NCBI RefSeq assembly: GCF_019320115.1
Contig: NC_089593.1
Coordinates: 8,694,126 to 8,758,125 of the forward strand
Origin: Miscanthus floridulus
Lineage: Eukaryota > Streptophyta > Magnoliopsida > Poales > Poaceae
Reading direction: 5' to 3'
DNA: 64,000 nucleotides
The translations under genes were made by a program, and so were the position numbers. Under the pieces are notes generated by a model, which worked only from the letters and a program-made list of their open reading frames with translations, ran no database searches and had not been told where the DNA came from. Shown here piece by piece: positions 32,273 through 41,804 of the stretch; positions within the stretch are counted from its first letter, which is position 1; every line of letters starts with the position of its first letter.

Positions 32273-32458
32273 CACTTTATGCCCGAATCGCCTGCAGCGA
32301 ACCGGCTCACTGCAGTCTGCCGCCGCTCGGTGTCCCCCCTGCAAGACATCGAATGCATTTACCTCTGAAGGATTCGAGGAAGGCGGTGGCAGCCTGAGCA
32401 GAGCCGCTGGAGCGCCCTGTCCTCTTCCTAATGACAGTTGACCATCCATCCTCATCAG

Positions 32459-32989
32459 TAAAGATGGCAACGGGCCCCGATCCCCGATTCCCCGTGGGGA
32501 ATTCCTCTATTAGGGGACGGGGACGGGGCCAATTTCTCCCCCACGGGGATCCAAATGGTAGGAAAACAATCCCCGTCGGGGCTGGCGGGGACGGAGATGG
32601 GGATCCATCCTCCGAACCCGATCCCTGCAAACCCGCCCCGCTTAGAGCATATAGAAGTGGATTTAATGGATTTGTGAGATCTTGTGTGCGATTTCTTTGC
32701 AAATTTTGTAAGCAAGTGTGCCGGTCTCTAAATTAAGCATCTTATTTCTTGTTGCAAGATGCGTTCTATGGTCGACATTTCTTCTTCTGTATAATTGATT
32801 TGAGTACTATAGATCTTTGTATAGCGGGGACGAGGACCCGGTCGGGTATGTTTCCCCGCTCGGGTTCGGGGATGGGGAGAGATCGTCCCCCGCGAGCCTT
32901 GGCGGGGACGGGGACGGGGAAATTTCTCCCCCGCGGGGACGGGGATGGGGAGGCAAAACCCGACGGGGAATTCCCCGTTGCCATCTTTA
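32459..32989. mobile_element. hAT-like non-autonomous element, 531 bp
   Basis: Inverted ends TAAAGATGGCAACGGG and CCCGTTGCCATCTTTA are perfect over 16 bp. Perfect 8-bp target duplications CTCATCAG flank it (32451-32458 and 32990-32997), the hAT signature. Both arms are very rich in CGGGGACGGGG-type repeats around an AT-rich core. No transposase is encoded. Confidence 0.9.
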
Positions 32990-33077
32990 CTCATCAGTCA
33001 CCAAGCGCGTCGAGGAGTGATGGCACTGGCATGTTCCGACTTGTCGAGGCCAGCTTGGGAAGGTGCGTAGCTAGTAC

Positions 33078-33995
33078 TGTTGAATTTATTATGGGCTAGG
33101 TCCATTTATATATTTAATAAATCAATAACTCTATGGCGTGTAATTGTGGGTATTATTATTTGTACCGGATTAGAAGTTAAAAGGACATTGACTCAACTTA
33201 AATGGCTGGAATTAATCCGTCTAATTTGAGAAGTTGAGAAACAGACAAAGGCGTGTCACACGCGCGCGCGAGCCGCCGCCGGCCGGGCCTGGCGTGGCAG
33301 GCGTGGCGTGGCGTGTTAACTTTTTAGCACCCACTAACCACAGGAGTTTTCAACGAACAGCCGGCCTGACTCGTGATCTCCCGGGGTCTCTCTGTCTTCC
33401 CTGCGCATGCCTCTCCGTTTGTCGTTCGGGACCTTGCACGGGGGATCGACAATTAGGTTTTTGGGGAGCGTCTACGCGACTGCCCGAAGAGCCGCCGTCA
33501 CCATACATCGTCTTCTTCCCGATCGCTGACGGAAGGAACATCTTCTTCTCCTACGGCATGTCAAGGGAAGTTGCTGGAACTTCGGAATTGCGGATGGGAG
33601 GGTATGATCGTTTCATCCTCTCTCTGTTTTACGTTCTACATGTTTCCGTAGTTCATCAGTTTGTTTCATATGTTCAGTCATGTCATTTCATAAGATATTT
33701 TATGTCTGTTCCTGCTAGATATATGCTCTACGTATATGTTTCCTGTTTAGAGTCCTGTTGTTTCGTATGTAGCTTTATGCTTATTGCAGATATGATATAT
33801 ATATCATTCCATGTGTTTCTCTTTGTTATGGTTCATGATCTTCATAAGTTTCACATGATATATGATCCAGCATGTAGTTTTACCATGGATATAATCCATA
33901 TCATGATTTCAATGATTAATAATTCTTTATATGTCATCATCATGCTGTTAATTTATGGAATTAAAATGACATAGAAATTGCCTATTATCCTAACA
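33078..33995 (+). repeat. Copia 5' LTR (918 bp)
   Basis: It begins TGTTGAATTTATT and ends CTAACA. It is highly similar to 38466-39538 but lacks about 155 bp, mostly a block between CTTCCCTGCG and GTTCGGGACC. Long open frames in it are not genes. Confidence 0.88.
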
Positions 33996-34960
33996 ATCCA
34001 AAAACCTAATTTTAGGCATTTTTCTGTCAGAGGTTTTGCTGCTGTGTTAAAGCCTGATCCTTTTGATGATAAAAACTTCTTGATCTGGAAAGCTAAGATG
34101 GAATTGTGGCTCACTGCAATGTCATGTTATCATGTCTCTGAGGGCAAACCTGCTAACTTGCCTCCTGAAGATGAGGCTAAGTTTAAGGCTGATGACAACC
34201 TCTTTCGAGGTGCGGTGATTAGCGCACTTGATCCAAAATTCCAGAAAAGCTATATCATCCTTCCTACAGGGAAAGAGCTGTGGGATGCACTTGTGGGAAA
34301 GTTTGGAGTTATCGATGCTGGTAGCGAGCTGTACCTCATGGAGCAGCTGTATGACTACAAGATGGTTGAGAACTGATCTGTAGTGGAACAGGCTCATGAG
34401 ATTCAGGCACTAGCTAAGGAACTTGAGCTCTTTCCATGTGTCTTACCTGACAAGTTTGTGGCTGGCGGTATAATCGCCAAGTTACCACCTTCTTGGAAGG
34501 ACTTTGCTACCTCACTCAAACATAAGAGACAGGAGTTCAATGTTGAAGAGCTCATTGGTACTCTTGATGTTGAGGAGAGAGCGAGAGCAAAAGACAATGA
34601 AAAGAGTGTTGAGACCTCTACTGCTAATGTGGTACAGAAGAGAAACTCTGGATTCCGCAAGTATAAAAAGAAGAAAAAACCAGAACAAGCAAGAGAACAC
34701 AACTAAGCCTGTTCAAACAGCACAGTTTAAAAAGAAGAAGAACAACAAGAGAGATGGAGGCTGCTTTGTTTGTAGCAGTGAACAGCACTAGGCAAGTGAG
34801 TGCCCTGAGCGCAAGTTCAAGCAGGAAAAGAAATCAGCAAATGTTGTCACTACTGATACTGGAGAAGGAGCAACTGGGTATGGTAATTCTTTACCATTTA
34901 TTCTTTCAGTATGTAATTCACCTAAGTGGTGGATGGATAGTGGTGTAAATATTCATGTGT
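33996..34960 (+). pseudogene. Copia gag and protease, broken
   Basis: Gag starts in the frame AAVLKPDPFDDKNFLIWKAK, a UBN2-type copia gag. Stops and shifts occur at 34374, near 34680 and at 34789. A zinc knuckle of the form CFVC....H....C spans the stop at 34789. A protease-like motif WMDSGVNIHVC (about 34928-34960) stands where WLDSGAT..H is usual. The products would form the particle and cut the polyprotein. Confidence 0.75.
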
Positions 34961-36380
34961 GTGTGCTGATGTTTCTCTGTTTTCTTCCTACCAGATCAAG
35001 AGGTCTGACGCCTTGTTGATGGGAAATGGGTCGCGTGCTCATGTTCTTGGTGTTGGTACGGTCATTCTGAAGTTTACTTCGGGAAAGATGGTGCCATTGA
35101 AGAGCGTGCAGCATATGCCCTCCATTAAGAATAATCTTGTTAGTGCGTCTATGCTATGTCGAGATAGCTACAAAATTGTTCTAGAGTCGAATAAATATGT
35201 TGTGTCGAATCATGGTTCTTTTGTTGGTAAAGGATATGATTGCGGAGGCTTGTTCCGCTTATCACTGCATGATGTGTGTAATAAAATGGTGAATTATGTT
35301 AATATTTCTGATGAGTCGGATTTATGGCATTCACGTTTCTGTCATACAAGTTTTGGCTGTCTTATGCGGTTAGCAAATCTAAATTTAATTCCTAAATTCA
35401 ATTTGGTCAAAAAGTCTAAGTGCCATGTATGTGTTGAATCAAAACAACCCCACAAGCCTCACAAGGCTGCTGAGGCGAGAAATTTAGCACCTCTAGAACT
35501 TGTCCATTCTGATTTGTGCGAAATAAATGGAATTTTGACTAAAGGCTATAAGAGATACTTTCTCACGTTTATAGATGACTCCACCAGGTTTTGCTATGTG
35601 TATCTCATAAAAACAAAAGATGAAGCGTTTAATTATTTTAATACCTATAAAGCTGAAGTTGAGAACCAACTTGAGGAAAATAAAGCGGTTAAGGTCCGAT
35701 CGAGGTGGAGAATATTTCTCTAATGTTTTCGATGAGTTCTGTGTGGAACATGGTATTGTTCATGAGAGGACACCGCCATTCTCACCACAATCCAATGGGA
35801 TTGTTGAAAGGAAAAACCGCACTCTAACAGAGTTAGTGAATGCCATGTTGAGTACAGCGGGATTATCTAAGGAATGGTGGGGTGAGGCGATTTTGACAGC
35901 ATGTCATGTCCTGAACAGAGTTCCAATAAAGAACAAAGAGATCACACCATTTGAGGAATGGGAAAAGAGAAGATTAAATCTCTCATATTTACGCACTTGG
36001 GGTTGCTTGGCTAAAGTAAATGTGCCAATCAACAAAAAGCGTAAACTTGGGCCTAAAACTGTTGATTGTATTTTCCTTGGCTATGCTTTTCACAGCATTG
36101 GGTATAGGTTCTTAATTATAAAATCTGAAGTTCCTGATATGTATGTTGATACAATCATAGAATCTAGAGACGCTACATTCTTTGAGAATGAATTCCCAAT
36201 GAAGAATACACCTAGTGAAATAAGTCATGAGACTATAATTCCCCATAAACATGAACTAGATCATGCTGAAGATTCTCATGTGCACATCCCTGAGGAGGAT
36301 GACACTATAGTCACTCGAAAGAGCAAGAGACTGAGGGTTGCAAAATTCTTTGGTGATGACTATTTAGTGTACCTTGTGGA
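34959..36380 (+). pseudogene. Copia integrase, frameshifted
   Basis: It has a GAG-pre-integrase zinc motif (LWHSRFCH...CHVC at about 35325-35430), then the catalytic core with HSDLCEI, SDRGGEYFSN and QSNGIVERKNRTL for the D,D,E triad. A frameshift near 35695-35700 splits the core between the first and second acidic residues. Confidence 0.85.
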
Positions 36381-37929
36381 AGACATACCAACCACCATTA
36401 GAGAGGCATATTCTTCTCCTGATGCTAACTTGTGGAAGGAAGCAGTAAGGAATGAGATGGATTCTATTATGTCTAATGGAACTTGGGAGGTCGTTGACCG
36501 TCCTTATGGGTGTCAACCTATAGGTTGCAAATGTATTTTCAAGAAAAAGCTTAGGCCTGATGGTATAATTGAGAGGTACAAGGCAAGGCTTGTGGCCAAA
36601 GGATATACTCAAAAAGAGGGTGAAGATTTCTTTGACACCTATTCACCAGTTGCTCGATTGACTATAATTCGCACCTTAATTGCCGTGGCTACCTCTTATG
36701 GTCTTATCATTCATCAGATGGATGTTAAGATAGCTTTCCTGAATGGAGAGTTAGAAGAGGAGATCTATATGGATCAGCCAGAAGGGTTCATTGTGGATGG
36801 TTAAGAGAACAAGGTGTGCAGGTTGTTAAAATCATTATATGGCCTAAAACAAGCACCTAAGCAATGGCATGAAAGGTTTGATAATACTTTAACATCTAAC
36901 GGTTTCTCTGTGAATAAAGCTAACACGTGTGTGTATTATCGATATGGTGGGGGTGAAGCTGTTATGCTGTGCCTATATGTTGATGACATCCTGATCTTTG
37001 GATCAAATCTCAATGTGATTAAGGAAGTAAAGAAACTTCTGTCAAGCAATTTTGAAATGAAAGATTTGGGAGAAGCTAATGTTATTTTAAACATCAAGCT
37101 TATTAGAGAAGGTGATGGTGGGGTAACTCTGTTACAATCCCACTATGTGGAAAAGGTATTAAGTCGCTTTGGTTTTAGTGACTGTGATCCTGCTCCCACG
37201 CCTTATGATCCTAGCGTGCTATTGAGGAAAAATCGAAGAATAGCAAGAGATCAACTGACATACTCCCATATCATTGGCTCACTCATGTACCTTGCGAGTG
37301 TGACAAGGCCTGACATCTCATATGCTGTGAGCAAGCTAAGCTGGTTTGTGTCAAACCCGGGAGATGATCACTGGCGTGCTCTTGAGAGAGTGTTGCGTTA
37401 TCTGAAAGGCACTATGACTTATGGTATTCATTATACTAGACATTCAAAAGTGCTGGAAGACTATTATGATGCCAACTGGATTTCTGATGCTGATGAGCTT
37501 TATGCCACGAGCGGATATGTGTTTCCGTTTGTAGGTGGCGCTGTTTTCTAGAAGTCTTGCAAGCAGACTATCTTAACGAAGTCTACAATGGAAGCAGAAC
37601 TCGCTGCATTGGACACTGCTGGAGCTGAGGCCGAGTGGCTTCATGATTTTCTGTTGGATTTACCGGTAGTTGAAAAACCGATACCGGCTATCTCAATGAA
37701 CTGTGACAACCAAACTATGATCACAAAGGTCAACAGTTCTAGGAATAACATGGAGTCCACAGGGCATGTTAAAAGAAGATTAAAGACTGTCAGAAAATTG
37801 AAAACCTCCGGAGTTATAACGTTGGACTATGTTCACACGTCGAATAATCTGACAGATCAATTCACTAAGGGACTGTCACGAAATGTGATAGAAAGTGCAT
37901 CGAGAGAGATGGGTATGAGACCCATGTGA
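36381..37929 (+). pseudogene. Copia reverse transcriptase and RNase H
   Basis: The RT has QMDVKIAFLNGELEEEIYM and the catalytic LYVDDILIFG (about 36976-37005). RNase H follows with STMEAELAALDTAGAEAEWL. In-frame stops at 36802 (TAA) and 37549 (TAG) break the frame, which otherwise reads to 37929. It would copy element RNA to DNA if intact. Confidence 0.9.
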
Positions 37930-38465
37930 AAATCTACTGTAGTGGTAACCTGCTCTATGTGATCAGAGATCCTATGAAGTAGAGTGGTGAAACAAGCTAT
38001 AAGTAGATTGAGAGGAAAGTTCCCTACGAACCTATCTCTGATGCATATCTTTCTTTCTGTAAGGCAGGATGGTATTTACCTTAATGTATTTCGAGAGTCT
38101 TATAAAGATGAGATGTTGTCCTACAGAACATCTTTTGAGAAGTACACCTATATGAGTCAGACTGCTGGTCACCGTCTATGGGACCTAGGTTATCCCTAAA
38201 CACTCATGAAAGGCATAGAAGTGTGACTTATATGCTTCAAACAGCGGGGATGCTTGTTGCAACCTAGTATCAGCAAAGGATTTGAGTGAATCTCACCTCA
38301 CACAAAACTGTCAATTCAAGGCATAGTCCATTGTTCAGTTGTGACTGAGTGAAACTCTTGTTCTAGGTGGATGTTCAACTTAACAGTCTCTATCGAAACA
38401 CTGTTATATCAAAGAATTGTGATTCTGGAACTATACAGTTACAAACCCTAGAGTTTGGTGGGGAT
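37930..38465 (+). other. Copia 3' untranslated region
   Basis: It is non-coding between the RNase H end and the 3' LTR and ends in the polypurine tract. Confidence 0.6.
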
Positions 38466-39538
38466 TATTGGATTTATTATGGGCTAGGCCCATTTATATA
38501 TTTAATAAATCAATAACTCTATGGCTTATAATTGTGGGTATTATTATTTGTACCGGATTGGAAGTTAAAAGGACGTTGACTCAACTTAAATGGCTGGAAT
38601 TAATCCGTCTAATTTGAGAAGTTGAGAAACAGACAAAGGCGTGCCACGCGCGCGCGCGCACGCCGCCGCCGCCGCCGCCGCCGCCGGCCGGGCCGGGCTC
38701 GGGGCGAGGCGAGGCAGGCGGCAGGCAGGCGTGGCGTGGCGTGTTAACTTTTTAGCACCCACTAACCACGGGAGTTTTCAACGAAAAGCCGACCTGACTC
38801 CTGATCTCCCGAGGTCTCTCTGTCTTCCCTGCGAGTCTTCCAACTCCAGTTAAAAGAAAGAACACACGTATTCCGGAAACTTGATTCAGTTGCTTGATGG
38901 CTTTCCTCATCTCGTAACTCTGCGCGCACGGAGGAGCGAGAGGGCAGGTGCCTCCGAAGCCCTTGTTGTTCGGGACCTTGCACGGGGATCGGCAATTAGG
39001 TTTTTAGGGAGCGTCTACGCGACTGCCCGAAGAGCCACCGTCACCATACATCGTCTTCTTCCCGATCGCTGACGGAAGGAACATCTTCTTCTCCTACGGC
39101 ATGTCAAGGGAAGTTGCTGGAACTTCGGAATTGCGGATGGGAGGGTATGATCATTTCATCTTCTCTCTATTTTACGTTCTACATGTTTCCGTAGTTCATC
39201 AGTTTGTTTCATATGTTCAGTCATGTCATTTCATAAGATATCTTATGTCTGTTCCTGCTAGATATATGCTCTACGTATGTGTTTCCTGTTTAGAGTCCTG
39301 TTGTTTCGTATGTAGCTTTATGCTTGTTGCAGATATGATATATATATCATTCCATGTGTTTCTCTTTGTTATGGTTCATGATCTTCATAAGTTTCACATG
39401 ATATATGATCCAGCATGTAGTTTTACCATGGATATAATCCATATCATGATTTCAATGATTAATAATTCTTTATATGTCATCATCATGCTGTTAATTTATG
39501 GAATTAAAATGACATGGAAATTGCCTGTTATCCTAACA
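38466..39538 (+). repeat. Copia 3' LTR (1073 bp)
   Basis: It begins TATTGGATTTATT, where the G of the usual TG has become A, and ends CTAACA. It is longer than the 5' LTR and includes a (GCC)n run near 38660. Confidence 0.88.
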
Positions 39539-39883
39539 ATTACTGCAGGTAGCGCGTCTCTCACCGGAAGATTTGAGGCAGGATTTGGGAGCAGCACTTC
39601 TGGGAGGAGAGTTAATGGCGCCAGCGGCTGGAGGGTGAGAAGGTGGAGTAAAGGAGAAGCGTACCATCTTCTGCGCCGTGGCCGGAGATGAGGCGGCGGT
39701 CTCCCCGAGTGGCAGGTCCAGCGAACCAACCACAACAGACCAGAGGCGCGGACGCGGGGCAGGCTCGATTCGACGGTCCTCGGTCGGAAAAAGGGCACTG
39801 GCCATGGCGGTGGAGGTGCACGAGGGTCCGGAGGTGGCAGTGGGGCGCTGGGAGGCAGCCGTGGCGGCGGATCTGGGCCGCGT
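39539..39883 (-). pseudogene. DUF4283/zinc-knuckle gene, N-terminal part
   Basis: The minus frame has KMVRFSFTPPSHPP and PKSCLKSSGERR, a form typical of the N-terminus of this grass family. It runs directly out of the ferritin exon 3 frame without a stop. On the other side the copia element separates it from the rest of the gene. Confidence 0.65.
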
Positions 39884-39947
39884 CACGTTGTCGCGGTCGA
39901 AGTAGGCAAGGAGGGAGTGGTACGCATACGAGGCGTTGTACTCCACA
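39884..39947 (-). pseudogene. Ferritin exon 3 (isolated)
   Basis: The minus frame reads VEYNASYAYHSLLAYFDRDN, the helix A-B region of plant ferritin. A good splice acceptor (CGTGCAG) lies just outside at 39948. The exon should continue with ALKGFAK but switches to the DUF4283 fragment after DRDNV. Exons 1 and 2 are not seen up to the CACTA element and may lie beyond the window or be lost. Confidence 0.88.
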
Positions 39948-40665
39948 CTGCACGATCAGAGATTCCAGGGTCAAATGACAAATTGCGATCATATTTTCGG
40001 TTGGTTGAATTAAATCCAAATCAAATCGCAGAGATGGCTGTAATGATCGACAACACCAAAAATAGCCTAATAATATACTGAGCCTTAGATATCAATTGCA
40101 TCACTCGATTAAGAAAAATAAGCAACAACTTAACAAAACGGAAAAATAAATCGCACAACTTAGCAGACAGCACAAAGCCACAGACGCAGAAACTACGTTT
40201 CACCAAGGAACATCGTTCTCTGAATGAATGGTTGTTTATTTGTTGCCTTTGATACGCCTCGTTCCGTCGTCCGGCGGCGTCCCGGTGTTCGTCTTCTGGA
40301 ACCACCTCCTTTCCGAGATGTTGCTAGCAATAGCAAGCACAGGCCACACGATGATGGCTTATACGCACGCTGTTCATCCTTTGTATGCTTTCTCGTCTCG
40401 TCTAATTAGCTTCTTATTAATTCCCATCTCTCTCTCTCTCTCTCTCTCTCTCTTCATGTGAGTAGTAGAGTAACTGTCTGCGTTGATCTGCTCTCTTCTT
40501 TGTATTTTAATTTTCTCTTTAATTAATTTCTGTGTGTCAAGACGAGATAGGAAAATGAAGGGAGCTACAACTACAATTTTTTTAGAAATAGCTACAACAT
40601 TTTGTTTTTTTTTGAGAAACAACCCGCCATCATCATTATTTGTTAGAAATTATATTACAAACTCA
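39948..40665. other. Probable ferritin intron 2 and unknown DNA
   Basis: No ferritin exon is recognised. A GC-rich segment at 40225-40390 encodes VPSSGGVPVFVFWNHLLSEM on the plus strand, unrecognised. A (CT)n microsatellite is at 40428-40453. Confidence 0.35.
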
Positions 40666-40890
40666 TCAGGAGGAGAGAGAGGAACCAAACATGTCTACAA
40701 AGGATAAGCTAACCGAACTCGTAGCTAACAAATGAGCTTCATGATTGAACTGTCTTCCTTCACGAGCAAACTCCACCTTGCTAAAACTCTCTCTTCTTGA
40801 AGCCCAGGTCCTCGTCCAGCACGGCGTCGGCGCCGAACTAGGCACGCTAGGTGGCGCAGTAGAGCAGCATGGCGTGCGCATCGAGGACGC
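40666..40890 (-). pseudogene. RNase H-like/LINE 3' remnant
   Basis: On the minus strand a frame reads FSKVEFAREGRQFNHEAHLLA, the end of an RVT_3-type RNase H domain as found in grass LINE-like proteins. Two stops and an A-rich tail follow downstream. It is cut at 40890 by the CACTA end. Confidence 0.5.
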
Positions 40891-41166
40891 CACTATGCCA
40901 GATTTGCACATCACTGCTGGCATCATTACTGTCGGATTTGTGAGAACCGGCAGTGATATATCTTCACTGTCGGTTATGAGCTTAAAAATGAAAAAATAAT
41001 TGGGGCTGGGCTAAAACCGACAGTGAAGGACCACATCACTATCGGTTTGTGGCTTGAACCGGCAGTGTTTTAGCGGGCACTCATCACTGCCGGTTTAAAC
41101 CAAGAGCCGACAGTGATTGGGCTCTATCACTGTCGGTTCTAGCCAAGAACCGACGGTGATAAGCCT
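40891..41166. repeat. CACTA left end and subterminal repeats
   Basis: About eight copies of AACCGACAGTGA or its inverse TCACTGTCGGTT, with one- or two-base variants (GCCGG/GTCGG), lie within 240 bp. In En/Spm such repeats bind the TNPA-like protein. Confidence 0.75.
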
Positions 41167-41804
41167 ACAACACAAAAAGGCTGCAGCCGTCCTCTCCTTC
41201 CTCCTCTCTTCCATCCCGAGAAGAGAGGCGCGTGTTTGGACCCTTCCCTCCATTGCTGCGGCTGCTCTTCACCGTGAAACTAGTGCTTGGATTTTGAAGA
41301 ATGACTTGATCTTTTTGCTTTAAGGTTAGTAACAAGCATCCACTCCTTTGATTTTATTGCTTAATTAGCTTCGTTTTGATGGCTACATTGCTTGATTCTC
41401 ATTCTAGTTCTTTCTCCATTCTAGAGAGCACTTTTCCAATTGGACATCTGTGCAAGGCTCAAATTATGGTGAATCCATCATCCAAAAGGTTGGTGTCTAT
41501 GAACACATTTAAATTCCTAGCTAATTATTCCATGGTGGTCAAGATCATCATTGTTAGTATGTGATGCTATAATTAGTTCTTAGAAGTAGAGTAAAATAAT
41601 TGTTCTTCAATATTGTGCAATAATTGTTTTTTACTACGATTTTTAATTTATAGGGCTGGGGCTACCAATTTCAATTTTTCAATAATTAGTGTACAATAAT
41701 GTTTTTCAAAAATGGTACTTTCGAGCTACAATTGTTGTTTATGAATCTCGATTTCTTATTAATTCTTTGTAATTACTATTTCAGTATTTTTTTGTGCAGA
41801 GATA
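41167..41804. other. CACTA upstream region
   Basis: No domain was recognised. It probably holds the transposase promoter and first intron; a splice acceptor-like TTTGTGCAG ends at 41800. Confidence 0.4.

Larger units (their letters stand above)
31261..33077 (-). pseudogene. DUF4283/zinc-knuckle protein gene, main part
   Basis: Minus-strand pieces are about 32990-33077, 32273-32458 and 31261-32036. The order is a leader with DEDGWSTVIRKR, a CCHC zinc knuckle CIRCLAGGHRAADC (about 32325-32370), a proline-rich linker, and the DUF4283 domain with HVRLCLEGIPAHAWNES and CMWAWTNNPSDIPK (31370-31590). This family is abundant in grasses and often tied to retroelements; its cellular role is unknown. 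A hAT-like element and a MITE split it, the latter just after the zinc knuckle. A frameshift lies before DEDGW. The 3' end is cut where ferritin begins. Confidence 0.8.
33078..39538 (+). mobile_element. Ty1-copia retrotransposon, complete but decayed
   Basis: Two LTRs (33078-33995 and 38466-39538) flank gag and pol in the copia order protease, integrase, reverse transcriptase, RNase H on the plus strand. A purine tract (GGTGGGGA) lies just before the 3' LTR. The flanks AGTAC (33073-33077) and ATTAC (39539-39543) are probable target duplications with one mismatch. No standard Met-tRNA primer site follows the 5' LTR. Several stops and frameshifts interrupt the coding region. The element sits in the DUF4283 fragment, opposite in strand to it. 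Confidence 0.9.
31261..39883 (-). other. Insert that splits the ferritin gene (composite)
   Basis: Between ferritin exon 3 (ending DRDNV) and the exon 4 remnant (starting QNKRGG) lies a DUF4283/zinc-knuckle gene fragment in the same orientation. It is split in turn by a MITE, a hAT-like element and a copia element. About 26 ferritin codons and one intron are missing at the junctions. No terminal inverted repeats were found at its edges, so its mode of arrival is unknown. Confidence 0.7.

Noticed and set aside
33234..33974. 246-codon open frame
   Set aside because: It lies fully in the copia 5' LTR and is repeated in shorter form in the 3' LTR (39101-39691). It is LTR sequence, not a gene.
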